The translations under genes and the position numbers were made by a program. From Roseiarcus fermentans (GTDB lineage: Bacteria; Pseudomonadota; Alphaproteobacteria; Rhizobiales; Beijerinckiaceae), in assembly GCF_003315135.1 (NCBI RefSeq), contig NZ_QNRK01000013.1, positions 62,001-126,000 of the forward strand: a stretch of DNA of 64,000 nucleotides, read 5' to 3'. The notes beneath the pieces were generated by a model. The model was not told where the DNA came from and did not search any database. It saw only the letters and a program-made list of their open reading frames with translations. Shown one piece after another: positions 53,484 to 62,008 of the stretch (position 1 is the first letter of the stretch; every line of letters begins with the position of its first letter).

Positions 53484-54771
53484 CCGGCTGTCCTTGTCCT
53501 TTCCGTCCGCCGATCATGGCGGCGGGCGCCGGCGCGCGCAACCCGCGCCATCCCCTCGTCCTGCGGGACGACCGCTTGGCGAGCGCCTCGGGTTCGCGGC
53601 CGCGCTCGTCCTCGCCGCGCTGCTCGGGATCGCGCCCGCCGCCCACGCCGATCCGCTCGCCGTCAGGGTCGGCGTGCTCCGGCAAACCCATTCGCGCGAC
53701 ACGATCTCGATCCTCGACATCCCCGCCGCCGACGATTTCGTCGCCGGGGCGAAGCTCGCAATGGCCGACGACAACACGACCGGGAGATTCCTCGACCAGT
53801 CGTTCGCGATCGAAGACGTGAAGCTTGCTCCAGGCGACGACGCGGCCGCGGCGGCGAAAACGCTTCTCGACTCCGGGATCGGCTTTCTGATCGCCGATCT
53901 GCCGGCGGACGCGCTCCTGAAGGTTGCCGACCTCGCCCGCGCAGGCCGCGCCCTGGTGTTCAACGCCGGCGCGCCGGACGAGCGGCTGCGCGAGGAGGAC
54001 TGCCGCGCCAACCTCGTCCACGTCGCGCCGTCGCGGGCCCAGCTCGCCGACGCCCTCGCCCAATACCTGATCTGGAAACAATGGCCGAAATGGCTGCTCG
54101 TCGTCGGCTCCCATCCCGAGGACGTCGCGCTCGGCGAGGCTTACGAGCGGGCGGCGCGGAAGTTCGGCGCGAAGATCGTCGAGAAGCGGACCTACGCCGA
54201 CGCCGGCGGCGGACGGCGCTCGGATTCGGGCGTCGTGCAGACCCAGCGCCAGATGCCCGTGTTCACCCAGAAGGCCCCCAATTACGACGTGCTGGTCGCC
54301 GCCGACGAGAACCAGGTGTTCGCCGGCTACCTGCCCTACCGCACCTGGGACCCGCGCCCGGTCGCGGGCTCCGGCGGTCTCATGCCCACGAGCTGGGACG
54401 CCTCGCACGAGCTGTGGGGCGCCGTGCAGTTGCAGAACCGCTTCGAGCGCATGGCCCATCGCGGCATGAACGCCCGCGACAATCAGGCCTGGGTGGCGAT
54501 GCGGATGATCGGCGACGCCGTCAACCGGACGAAGTCCGCCGACCCGCAGGCGGCGCGCGACCTGATGCTGTCGCCCGACTTCGACGTCGCCGACTTCAAG
54601 GGCGTGAAGCTGACCCTGAGGCCCTGGAATCTCCAGCTTCGCCAGCCGATCCTGCTGACCGACGGGCGCGGCACGGTCAGCGTCTCGCCGCAGGAAGGCT
54701 TTCTTCATCAGGTGTCGGAGCTCGATACGCTCGGCCTCGACCAGCCGGAGACGAAATGCAAGCTCAAGTGA
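53458..54771 (+). CDS. lutA: Periplasmic binding protein of a lut-type ABC system
   Basis: The roughly 437-residue product is of the 'PQQ-dependent alcohol dehydrogenase system' ABC binding-protein type. A hydrophobic signal (LGFAAALVLAALLGIAPAAHA) is followed by VRVGVLRQTHSRDTISILDI, AGAKLAMADDNTTGRFLDQS, LIADLPADALLKVADLA and AADENQVFAGYLPYRTWDPR. The start is uncertain: the ATG at 53458 is the last in-frame ATG before the signal, but lies within the antisense gene and leaves a long Arg-rich n-region; a TTG at 53494 is an alternative. With LutE/LutF it likely imports lanthanide. Confidence 0.85.
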   Translation: MARAISRRIRLSLSFPSADHGGGRRRAQPAPSPRPAGRPLGERLGFAAALVLAALLGIAPAAHADPLAVRVGVLRQTHSRDTISILDIPAADDFVAGAKLAMADDNTTGRFLDQSFAIEDVKLAPGDDAAAAAKTLLDSGIGFLIADLPADALLKVADLARAGRALVFNAGAPDERLREEDCRANLVHVAPSRAQLADALAQYLIWKQWPKWLLVVGSHPEDVALGEAYERAARKFGAKIVEKRTYADAGGGRRSDSGVVQTQRQMPVFTQKAPNYDVLVAADENQVFAGYLPYRTWDPRPVAGSGGLMPTSWDASHELWGAVQLQNRFERMAHRGMNARDNQAWVAMRMIGDAVNRTKSADPQAARDLMLSPDFDVADFKGVKLTLRPWNLQLRQPILLTDGRGTVSVSPQEGFLHQVSELDTLGLDQPETKCKLK

Positions 54772-54781
54772 AGCGCGCGAG

Positions 54782-54955
54782 ACCCCTTCCCCAGCTTGCT
54801 GGGGAAGGTGGCCGAAGGCCGGATGGGGTGTGGCCCGCTGCATTGACCCCAGTCGGACTGCGCGACCGGCGCCCCGAACCTTCGTGGGACCATGCGCTGC
54901 TTTCCTCACCCCATCCGGCCTCCGGCCACCTTCCCCGCTTCGCGGAGAAGGGGAA
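54782..54955. repeat. Long palindromic repeat at the lut beta-propeller start
   Basis: Left arm CCCCTTCCCCAGCTTGCTGG, then GGAAGGTGGCCGAAGG and CCGGATGGGG; right arm CCCCATCCGGCCTCCGGCC, ACCTTCCCCGCTTCGCGGAG and AAGGGG. The arms are about 48 bp and near-complementary around 77 bases. It differs from the copy A-D family. It fills the gap after lutA and runs into the signal-peptide region of the next gene. Confidence 0.85.
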
Positions 54956-55910
54956 GCTCGCCCTGCTTGCCCTGGCGCTGGCCGCGACCGGGCCGGCCCT
55001 CGCCGGCGCCGCCTACGTCACCAACGAGAAGGGCGATTCGGTCTCGATCATCGACACCGCGAAGATGCAGACGACGAAGACCGTCGCGATCGGCCAGCGT
55101 CCGCGCGGGCTCGCGCTCTCGAAGGACGGCGCCTTCCTGTTCGTCTGCCTCGGCGACGACGACACGATCGCGATCCTCGACACGAAGTCGCTTCGGATCG
55201 TCGGCGCGCTGCCGTCCGGTCCGGACCCGGAGCAGCTTCGGCTGAGCCCCGACGGCGCGACCCTGTTCGTCGCCAACGAGAACGACGCGCTCCTGACCGC
55301 GATCGACGTCGCCTCGCGCAAGGCGATCCGCGAGACGCCGGTCGGCGTCGAGCCGGAGGGCGTCGCGGTCAGTCCGGACGGCAAGACGGTGGTCGTCACC
55401 TCCGAGACGACCAGCATGGCCCATTTCATCGACTGGCCGGGCGGCGAGTCGGTCGCCAATATCCTCGTCCCCTCGCGTCCGCGCTTCGCCGAATTCAAGC
55501 CGGATGGCGCGGAACTCTGGGTGAGCTCGGAAGTGGGCGGCAAGATCTCGGTGATCGATCCCGTCAGGAAGGCGGTCGTCCAGACGTTCGCCTTCGACGT
55601 TCCGGGCCTGCGCAAGGAGGCGATCCAGCCGGTCGGCATCCGCTTCACCCGCGACGGCAGGCTCGGCTTCGTCGCGCTCGGGCCGGCGAACCGGGTCGCC
55701 GTCGTGGATGGCGCGACCAAGGCGGTGCTCAAGTACATTCTCGTCGGGCAACGCGTCTGGCACCTCGCGCTGACCCCGGATGACACGCAACTTTACGCCA
55801 CCAACGGCGTCAGCAACGACGTCACCGTCATCGACGTCGCCTCGCTGAAGGCGCTGAAGTCGATCCCCGTCGGGTCCTACCCGTGGGGCGTGGCGATCGC
55901 CGGGCCATGA
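54828..55910 (+). CDS. lutD: YVTN beta-propeller protein of the lut/PQQ cluster
   Basis: The roughly 360-residue product is a seven-bladed YVTN-type propeller of the PQQ-catabolism-associated family: repeated blocks such as AYVTNEKGDSVSIIDT, RPRGLALSKDGAFLFVC, EPEGVAVSPDGKTVVV and YATNGVSNDVTVIDVASLKA. A signal segment (KLALLALALAATGPALA) precedes it. No ATG exists in frame near the expected start; the candidates are GTG 54828 and TTG 54843, both inside the palindromic repeat. Its stop overlaps the ABC ATPase ATG by 4 bases. Role inferred: periplasmic helper of lanthanide uptake. Confidence 0.82.
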   Translation: MWPAALTPVGLRDRRPEPSWDHALLSSPHPASGHLPRFAEKGKLALLALALAATGPALAGAAYVTNEKGDSVSIIDTAKMQTTKTVAIGQRPRGLALSKDGAFLFVCLGDDDTIAILDTKSLRIVGALPSGPDPEQLRLSPDGATLFVANENDALLTAIDVASRKAIRETPVGVEPEGVAVSPDGKTVVVTSETTSMAHFIDWPGGESVANILVPSRPRFAEFKPDGAELWVSSEVGGKISVIDPVRKAVVQTFAFDVPGLRKEAIQPVGIRFTRDGRLGFVALGPANRVAVVDGATKAVLKYILVGQRVWHLALTPDDTQLYATNGVSNDVTVIDVASLKALKSIPVGSYPWGVAIAGP

Positions 55911-56686
55911 ACGAGACCATGGCCCTCGGCGGGGCGGCGGCCGGACCGGCGGCGCTCGCCGTCGAGCGCGTCTCGCACGCCTATGGCGCGCGCAAGGCGC
56001 TCGACGATGTCAGCTTCTCGGTCCGGCCGGCGACCTTCGCCGTCCTGCTCGGCCTCAACGGGGCGGGCAAGAGCACGCTGTTTTCCGTGATCACGCATCT
56101 CTACGCCGCCCGCGCCGGCGCGGTGCGCATCTTCGGCCACGACGTGGCGCGCCAAAGCGGCGCGGCGCTCGCCGAGCTCGGCGTGGTGTTCCAGAGTCGC
56201 ACCCTCGACCCCGACCTCAGCGTCGAGCAGAACATGCTCTATCAGGGCGCGCTGCAGGGCATTGGACCGCGGCAGGCGCGCGCCCGCGCGCGCGACCTCG
56301 TCGCTCGCATGGGCCTCGCCGACCGACTGAAGGACCGCGTTCGCCAGCTCTCGGGTGGTCAGGCGCGGCGGGTCGAGATCGCGCGCGCGCTCCTGCATGC
56401 GCCTCGTCTGGTGCTGCTCGACGAGCCGACCGCGGGGCTCGACATCAAGGCGCGGGCCGACATTCTGGCGCTCACGCGCCGCCTCGTCGCCGAGGACGGC
56501 GTCGGGGTGCTCTGGACGACGCATCTCGTCGACGAGATCCGCCCCGACGATCAGGTCGTCCTCCTGCACAAGGGCCGTGTGCTCGCCGACGACCGCGCCG
56601 TGGCGGTTATCGCGGCGGCCGGCGCCGACTCGATCGGCGCAGCCTTCTCGCGATTGACCAGCGGCGCCGGCGAGGAGGACGCATGA
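55907..56686 (+). CDS. lutE: ABC transporter ATPase of the lut-type system
   Basis: The 259-residue ATPase has Walker A GLNGAGKST, signature QLSGGQARRVEIARALL, Walker B LVLLDEPTAGLD and a switch His in TTHLVDEI. VVFQSRTLDPDLSVEQNMLYQ is typical of the PQQ-dehydrogenase-associated ABC family. It overlaps both the propeller gene and the permease by 4 bases, so binding protein, propeller, ATPase and permease form one coupled unit. Confidence 0.9.
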   Translation: MNETMALGGAAAGPAALAVERVSHAYGARKALDDVSFSVRPATFAVLLGLNGAGKSTLFSVITHLYAARAGAVRIFGHDVARQSGAALAELGVVFQSRTLDPDLSVEQNMLYQGALQGIGPRQARARARDLVARMGLADRLKDRVRQLSGGQARRVEIARALLHAPRLVLLDEPTAGLDIKARADILALTRRLVAEDGVGVLWTTHLVDEIRPDDQVVLLHKGRVLADDRAVAVIAAAGADSIGAAFSRLTSGAGEEDA

Positions 56687-57522
56687 GCGTGGCGGCGCGC
56701 GACGCGCGCCGGCCGTTCGGCCTCGCCGCCTACCTCGTCTGCCTGCAGGGCATCGTCTGGCGCGAGAGCCTCCGCTTTCTCCATCAGCGCGAGCGATTCG
56801 TCTCCGCGCTGGTCAGGCCTTTGGTGTGGCTGTTCATCTTCGCCGCCGGCTTCCGCCAGACGCTCGGCGTCTCGATCATCCCGCCCTACGAGACCTACGT
56901 CCTCTACGACGTCTACATAACGCCCGGCCTGATCGCGATGATCCAGCTGTTCAACGGCATGCAGTCGTCGCTGTCGATGGTCTACGACCGCGAGATGGGC
57001 TCGATGCGCATGCTGCTCGTCAGCCCCGCCCCACGCTGGTTTCTGCTGACCTCGAAACTGCTGGCCGGCGTCGCGGTGTCGATCCTGCAGGTCTACGCCT
57101 ATCTCGTCATCGCCTATCTCTGGGAGATCGAGCCGCCGACCTGGTGGGGCTACCTGACGATCCTGCCGGCGCTGGCGCTGTCGGGCCTGATGCTCGGCGC
57201 GCTCGGCATGGTGCTGTCGTCGCTGATCAAGCAGCTCGAGAATTTCGCCGGCGTGATGAACTTCGTGATCTTTCCGATGTTCTTCGCCTCGTCCGCGCTC
57301 TATCCGCTGTGGCGGGTGCAGGAGGGAAGCCCCTGGCTCGCGACCGTATGCGCGCTCAATCCGTTCACCTACGCGGTCGAGCTGATCCGCTTCGCCTTCT
57401 GGGGGAAGTTCGAACCGCTGTCGTTCGCGGTCGTGCTCGGCTGCACGATCGTGTTCCTCGCCGCTGCGGTCGTCGCCTACGACCCGTCGCGCGGCATGCT
57501 GATGCGCCGAGGCGGCGGATGA
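56683..57522 (+). CDS. lutF: ABC-2-type permease of the lut-type system
   Basis: The 279-residue permease belongs to the ABC-2 superfamily. Membrane segments include LVRPLVWLFIFAAGF, LAGVAVSILQVYAYLVIAYL, LPALALSGLMLGALGMVLSS, FVIFPMFFASSALYPLW and FAVVLGCTIVFLAAAVVAY. SLSMVYDREMGSMRMLLVSP is the conserved cytoplasmic coupling block. Start and stop both overlap neighbours by 4 bases (ATGA); the downstream partner is the binding protein of a different ABC type. Confidence 0.9.
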   Translation: MSVAARDARRPFGLAAYLVCLQGIVWRESLRFLHQRERFVSALVRPLVWLFIFAAGFRQTLGVSIIPPYETYVLYDVYITPGLIAMIQLFNGMQSSLSMVYDREMGSMRMLLVSPAPRWFLLTSKLLAGVAVSILQVYAYLVIAYLWEIEPPTWWGYLTILPALALSGLMLGALGMVLSSLIKQLENFAGVMNFVIFPMFFASSALYPLWRVQEGSPWLATVCALNPFTYAVELIRFAFWGKFEPLSFAVVLGCTIVFLAAAVVAYDPSRGMLMRRGGG

Positions 57523-58568
57523 AGGGCAATCCAGCGATGAGCGCGACCCTGCTCGCGGGCGCAGAGGACCCGCCCCCGCATGGCTTTGTTCGATCGGCGC
57601 GCATGCAGCTCGTCGCCCTGCTCGCCGGCGCGCTCCTCGCCTCGCCCTGCGCGGAGGCGGCGGACACGATCCGCCTCGCCATGCAGAAGACCGGCACCGT
57701 CGCCTGGGAGATCGCGACGATGAAGGCGCTCGGCCTCGACAAGGCGGCGGATCTCGACATTCAGACGGCCGAGCTCGCCACTCCCGAATCCGGAAAGATC
57801 GCGCTCCAGGGCGGGGCGGCCGACCTGATCGTCTCCGACTGGCTGTGGGCGGCGCGTGAGCGCACGCTCGGCGACAAGCTGCTGTTCGCGCCCTATTCGA
57901 CCGCGCTCGGCGCGGTGATGGCGCCGAAGGAGCAGCCCATCCACGCGCTCGCCGACCTCGCCGGCCGCTCGCTCGGCGTCGCCGGCGGGCCGCTCGACAA
58001 GAGCTGGCTGTTGGTCCAGGCCGCCGCGCGGAAAGAGGGCGTCGATCTCGCCAGGGCCGCCCGCCCGGCCTACGGCGCGCCGCCGCTGATCGCGGAGAAA
58101 CTCGCGAGCGGCGAACTCGACGCGGCGCTGGAATTCTGGACTTTCTCGGTCGCGCTCGAAGCCCGCGGCTTCCGCCGGGCGGTCGACATGGCGGGCGTCG
58201 AAAAGACGCTCGGCGCGACCGGCCCGGTGGCGATGACCGGCTACGTCTTCACCGAGGCCTTCGCTCGCGACCACGGCGACGCGCTGCGGCGCTTTCTCGA
58301 CGCCGCGGCCAGGGCGCGCCAGGCGCTGGCGAGCGATCCAGCGCTGTGGACGCCCATCAAGGCCCGCCTGCGCCTGACCGACGAGGCGGCGCTCGACATC
58401 TACCGGAAGCGCTACGCCGAGGGCGTGCCGAAGCGCTCCGTCGCCGAGGAAGCGCAGGACGCCAAGGCGCTCTATCGCGCGATCGTCGCCGTCGGCGGGC
58501 CGGATCTCGTCGGCGGCGCCGCGGACCTCGACACGGGCCTGTTCTACGATGCGAACGCGGCGAGATGA
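57519..58568 (+). CDS. NitT/TauT-type ABC substrate-binding protein
   Basis: The 349-residue product has a signal segment (MQLVALLAGALLASPCAEA, about residues 29-47) and a SsuA/NitT/TauT-like binding fold: IRLAMQKTGTVAWEIATMKAL, GKIALQGGAADLIVSDWLW, LADLAGRSLGVAGGPLDKSW and GELDAALEFWTFSVALEARG. It overlaps the lutF stop by 4 bases, so it is translated with the lut unit. Permease and ATPase follow. Ligand unknown; relatives take nitrate, sulfonates, taurine or aromatic compounds. Confidence 0.87.
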   Translation: MKGNPAMSATLLAGAEDPPPHGFVRSARMQLVALLAGALLASPCAEAADTIRLAMQKTGTVAWEIATMKALGLDKAADLDIQTAELATPESGKIALQGGAADLIVSDWLWAARERTLGDKLLFAPYSTALGAVMAPKEQPIHALADLAGRSLGVAGGPLDKSWLLVQAAARKEGVDLARAARPAYGAPPLIAEKLASGELDAALEFWTFSVALEARGFRRAVDMAGVEKTLGATGPVAMTGYVFTEAFARDHGDALRRFLDAAARARQALASDPALWTPIKARLRLTDEAALDIYRKRYAEGVPKRSVAEEAQDAKALYRAIVAVGGPDLVGGAADLDTGLFYDANAAR

Positions 58569-58571
58569 CCG

Positions 58572-59312
58572 ATGGCCGCGCGGCTCCTTTCGCTGCTTTC
58601 GCTGCTGGCGCTGTGGATCGTCGCGGCCCGTTTCGGCGACCCGCGCCATCTGCCCGGCCCGCTCGCCGTGTTCGCCGCGATGGGCAAGGCCGCCGCTTCG
58701 GGCGAGCTGTTCGCGGCGATGGCGATCACCATGGCGCGCGTGGCCGCGTCCTTCCTGCTCGCCATGGCGGCGGGCGCCGCGCTCGGCTATGCGATGGGGC
58801 GGCGCGCGCTCGTCGACCGTCTCGCCGATCCGTGGGTCGTCGTGCTGCTCAACCTGCCGGCCCTCGTGATCATCGTCCTGCTTTACATCTGGGCGGGCCT
58901 GAACGAGGCGGCGGCGATCGCCGCGGTGGCGCTGAACAAGCTGCCGAACGCCACCGTGACCATCCGCGAAGGCGCGCGCGCCCTCGATCCCGCGCTCGAC
59001 GAGATGGCGCGCGCATTCGCCTTTTCGCCCTGGAAGCGGCTTCGCCACGTCGTCCTGCCGCAGCTTGCGCCCTATATCGCCGCCGCGACCCGCTCGGGTC
59101 TGTCGCTGGTGTGGAAGATCGTGCTGGTGGTCGAACTGATCGGCCGCCCGAACGGCGTCGGCTTCGAGATCAACGAGGCCTTCCAGCTTTTCGACGTCGC
59201 CATGCTGCTCGCCTACGCCCTGCCGTTCACCGCGGCGATGCTGGTCGTCGAAGCCCTCGTGGTGCAGCCGTTTGAACGCCATGTCTCCCGCTGGCGCCCC
59301 CGGCCCGCTTGA
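58572..59312 (+). CDS. NitT/TauT-type ABC permease
   Basis: The 246-residue product has about six hydrophobic segments and the BPD_transp_1 EAA-type loop (DEMARAFAFSPWKRLRHVVLPQLAPYIAAATRSG). SsuC/TauC-like ordering is clear: FLLAMAAGAALGYAMG, LLNLPALVIIVLLYIWAGLNE and AMLLAYALPFTAAMLVVEAL. It starts 3 bases after the binding-protein stop; its end overlaps the ATPase gene by 32 bases. Confidence 0.88.
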   Translation: MAARLLSLLSLLALWIVAARFGDPRHLPGPLAVFAAMGKAAASGELFAAMAITMARVAASFLLAMAAGAALGYAMGRRALVDRLADPWVVVLLNLPALVIIVLLYIWAGLNEAAAIAAVALNKLPNATVTIREGARALDPALDEMARAFAFSPWKRLRHVVLPQLAPYIAAATRSGLSLVWKIVLVVELIGRPNGVGFEINEAFQLFDVAMLLAYALPFTAAMLVVEALVVQPFERHVSRWRPRPA

Positions 59313-60000
59313 CGTTCGCATCGCGCGCAAGCGCGTCGCGAGCGTCGCCGGGCTCGAGGTCGAGATCCTCTCGAACCTCGCCTTCCGGCTCGACGCCGGC
59401 GAGGTCGGCGCGCTGATCGGGCCGTCCGGCTGCGGCAAGTCGACAGCCATGCGGATCGTCGCCGGCCTCGATTCGGCGTTCGAAGGCGCGGTCGCCCGCC
59501 CGCAGGGCCCGCTCGGCATGGTGTTCCAGGAGCCGCGCCTCCTGCCGTGGCGCAGCGTCGAGGACAACATTCGCCTCGCCGCGCCTGACATCGGCGAGGC
59601 GGAGTTCGCGGCCCTGCTGAAGCGGCTCAGCCTCGCCGACCACCGGGCGCATTTCCCCAGCGAGCTGTCGCTCGGGCTGGCGCGTCGCGTGGCGCTGGCG
59701 CGCGCCTTCGCCGTGCGCCCGTCGCTGCTGCTGCTCGACGAGCCGTTCGTCTCGCTCGACGCGCCGCTCGCGCGGGCCTTGCGCGGCGAACTCCTGGCGC
59801 TCGTCGGCGAGCGCGCCGTGACCACGGTTCTGGTGACCCACGACGTCGAGGAAGCCATTCGCCTCGCCGACCGCATTTTCGTGCTCTCGCCGCGGCCGGC
59901 GCGGGTGATCGGCGAGATTCGCGTCCGACCGCCCCGGGAGGGGATGAGCGCGGCGGAGGCGCGATCGATCAAAGCCGATATCGACGCGCTGTCGCCGTGA
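59281..60000 (+). CDS. NitT/TauT-type ABC ATPase with degenerate signature
   Basis: The 239-residue ATPase has Walker A GPSGCGKST, Walker B LLLLDEPFVSLD and the switch His in VTHDVEEAI. The usual LSGGQ signature reads LSLGLARRVALARAF, a known variation in some SsuB relatives but one that removes the canonical Gly-Gly. The ATG at 59281 overlaps the permease by 32 bases; an upstream TTG at 59272 is less likely. Last gene of the island. Confidence 0.87.
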   Translation: MSPAGAPGPLDVRIARKRVASVAGLEVEILSNLAFRLDAGEVGALIGPSGCGKSTAMRIVAGLDSAFEGAVARPQGPLGMVFQEPRLLPWRSVEDNIRLAAPDIGEAEFAALLKRLSLADHRAHFPSELSLGLARRVALARAFAVRPSLLLLDEPFVSLDAPLARALRGELLALVGERAVTTVLVTHDVEEAIRLADRIFVLSPRPARVIGEIRVRPPREGMSAAEARSIKADIDALSP

Positions 60001-60164
60001 ACGCCGGGCTCTCGCGGGGTGCGAGCGACGCCCGTGCGGCCGCGATTGTTTATCCCCACCGCCGCCGGACCGCTTGAAACGCGCCGCCGTCCGATCCAAC
60101 GTCCGCGGCGCGAGCGCAGCTTTCGCTGGGCGTCGAATCGACATCGAGACAGGACGAGGGCGAC

Positions 60165-60635
60165 ATGGCCAAGGAACTCGACGAGGGCGATCCCGCCCCC
60201 CATTTCACGCTGCCGACCGACGGGGGGGCGCGGGCGGACCTCGCGGATTTCGCCGGAAAGCCGGTCGTCCTCTACTTCTACCCGAAAGACGACACCTCCG
60301 GCTGCACCGCCGAGGCGATCGCGTTCAGCGGCCTGAAGCCGGAGTTCGACGCGGCCGGCGCCGCGGTGATCGGCGTGTCGCCCGACAGCGCCGCCAGCCA
60401 CGACAAGTTCAAGGCCAAGCACGCGCTTTCCGTGGCGCTCGCGGCCGACCCCGAGCGCTCGGCGATCGAGGCCTATGGGGTGTGGAAGGAAAAGAGCATG
60501 TACGGGCGCAAATATTTCGGCGTCGAGCGCTCGACCTTCCTGATCGGCCGCGACGGGCGAATCGCGAAAATCTGGCGCAAGGTGAAGGTGCCGAAGCACG
60601 CCGAGGACGTGTTGAAGGCGGTCCGGGCGCTCTGA
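60165..60635 (+). CDS. bcp: Thioredoxin-dependent peroxiredoxin (Bcp)
   Basis: The 156-residue PrxQ-type enzyme reduces peroxides. LDEGDPAPHFTLPTDGG opens the thioredoxin fold, VVLYFYPKDDTSGCTAEAI carries the peroxidatic Cys47, and FGVERSTFLIGRDGRIAKIW is typical. The usual resolving Cys five residues after Cys47 is absent, so it is of the 1-Cys or atypical PrxQ type. A truncated copy of this gene and its upstream region lies at 39517-39735. Confidence 0.93.
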   Translation: MAKELDEGDPAPHFTLPTDGGARADLADFAGKPVVLYFYPKDDTSGCTAEAIAFSGLKPEFDAAGAAVIGVSPDSAASHDKFKAKHALSVALAADPERSAIEAYGVWKEKSMYGRKYFGVERSTFLIGRDGRIAKIWRKVKVPKHAEDVLKAVRAL

Positions 60636-60684
60636 GCGGGCGCGCGATCCCATTTTCGCTTAGCATTGCGGCGCAGGAGAAGGC

Positions 60685-61995
60685 ATGGCGATTCCGACCG
60701 ACGAGCGTGCGCCGCGGCCTGTTCCCGACGGGGTCGTCCTCAGCGTGGTCGCGGCTTATGCGGCCGCGTTCGTGCTGTTCGGCCTCGCCGTCGAGCCCCC
60801 GGGAAAGGTTCTCGGCGGACTGTGGGCGATCCTGACCACCCGCGACGCCCTGCTCACCGACTATTTCGGCGTCGGCGGCATCGGCGGCGGCTGCGTCAGC
60901 GCCGGGTTGCTCACGCTCGCGGCGGCGTTCGTCTACCGGCGCGCCGGCGCTCCGATGACCGGCGCCGCCGTCGCCTGTCTGTTCCTGGTGCTCGGCTTCG
61001 GCCTGTTCGGCAAGAACCTCCTGAACGTCTGGCCGATCGTCGCCGGCGTCGCGCTCTACGCCCGCTTTCGCGGCGAACCGTTCCGCGTCCATATCAACAC
61101 CGCCTTCTTCGGCGCGGCCCTGGCCCCGATCGTCTCCGAGATCCTGTTCTCGACCACGCTTGCGCCGCTCGCGAGCGTCCCGCTGGCGCTCGCGACCGGG
61201 CTCGCGATCGGGTTCATCCTGCCGCCCGCGGCCGCTCACCTGTTTCGGACGCACATGGGGTTCAGCCTCTACAACATGGGCTTCGCCGCCGGCATCGTCG
61301 GCACCCTGGTCGTGGCCATGTACAAGGCGTTCGGCTATGTGCCGAACCCCGTCTTCATCTGGACGACCGGCGCCAACCTTCTCCTCTCGGCGTTCCTCGC
61401 CGTGGTCTTCGCCTCGATGGCGGCGGTCGGCTATGGGCTCGACCGCGGCGCCTTCAGGCGGCTCGCCGTCATCTTCGCCGCCCCCGGGCGGGCGCCGACC
61501 GATTTCGTGGCGCTCGCCGGCTTCGGCGCGACGCTCACCAACATGGGACTGGCCGGCGCGCTCGGCGCCGCCTATGTGCTCGCCACCGGCGGCGACCTCA
61601 ACGGCCCGAGCATCGGCGCGATCCTGACGATCGTCGGCTTCGCCGCCTTCGGCAAGCATCCGCGCACCATCGCGCCCGTCATGCTCGGTGTTTTCCTCGG
61701 CGCGCTCTCTCGCGCGGCCAGTCCGGGCGACCCGTCGCTGACGCTCGCCGCGCTGTTCGGGACGACGCTCGCGCCGATCGCCGGCCGGTTCGGCGCCGGC
61801 TGGGGCGTGGTGGCCGGCTTCGCGCACGCCTCGGCGGCCTTGACGGTCGGGCCGCTGCACGCCGGCCTCAACCTCTACAACAACGGATTTGCCGCGGGCA
61901 TCGTCGCCGCCGTTCTGGTGCCGGTGATCGTCGCCATACGCGCAGGTCTCGGCTATCGTGACGATCTCGACGCCGAGGCGGCGGCCGCGAAGTGA
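60685..61995 (+). CDS. DUF1576 multi-helix membrane protein
   Basis: The 436-residue product has ten or more hydrophobic segments and two internally similar halves: HMGFSLYNMGFAAGIVGTLVV and HAGLNLYNNGFAAGIVAAVLV share the LYNxGFAAGIV motif, so the fold is a duplication. GFGATLTNMGLAGALGAAYVL and GPSIGAILTIVGFAAFGKHP are DUF1576-typical. A transport role is likely but unproven. It converges with the urea-transporter-like gene; only 13 bases separate them. Confidence 0.85.
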   Translation: MAIPTDERAPRPVPDGVVLSVVAAYAAAFVLFGLAVEPPGKVLGGLWAILTTRDALLTDYFGVGGIGGGCVSAGLLTLAAAFVYRRAGAPMTGAAVACLFLVLGFGLFGKNLLNVWPIVAGVALYARFRGEPFRVHINTAFFGAALAPIVSEILFSTTLAPLASVPLALATGLAIGFILPPAAAHLFRTHMGFSLYNMGFAAGIVGTLVVAMYKAFGYVPNPVFIWTTGANLLLSAFLAVVFASMAAVGYGLDRGAFRRLAVIFAAPGRAPTDFVALAGFGATLTNMGLAGALGAAYVLATGGDLNGPSIGAILTIVGFAAFGKHPRTIAPVMLGVFLGALSRAASPGDPSLTLAALFGTTLAPIAGRFGAGWGVVAGFAHASAALTVGPLHAGLNLYNNGFAAGIVAAVLVPVIVAIRAGLGYRDDLDAEAAAAK

Positions 61996-62008
61996 TACGC
62001 GCGCGTCG

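Noticed and set aside
40000-60000. lanmodulin (lanM) or mxaFI genes in the island
   Set aside because: No EF-hand repeat protein and no MxaI-like small subunit were seen. The acidic patch in the small secreted protein at 53151-53483 does not follow the EF-hand spacing.
57477-60653. 1,058-codon open frame on the minus strand
   Set aside because: It runs antisense to lutF, the NitT/TauT transporter and bcp, all of which have clear family motifs. The translation is Arg/Gly/His-rich with no domain; such shadows are common at very high GC.
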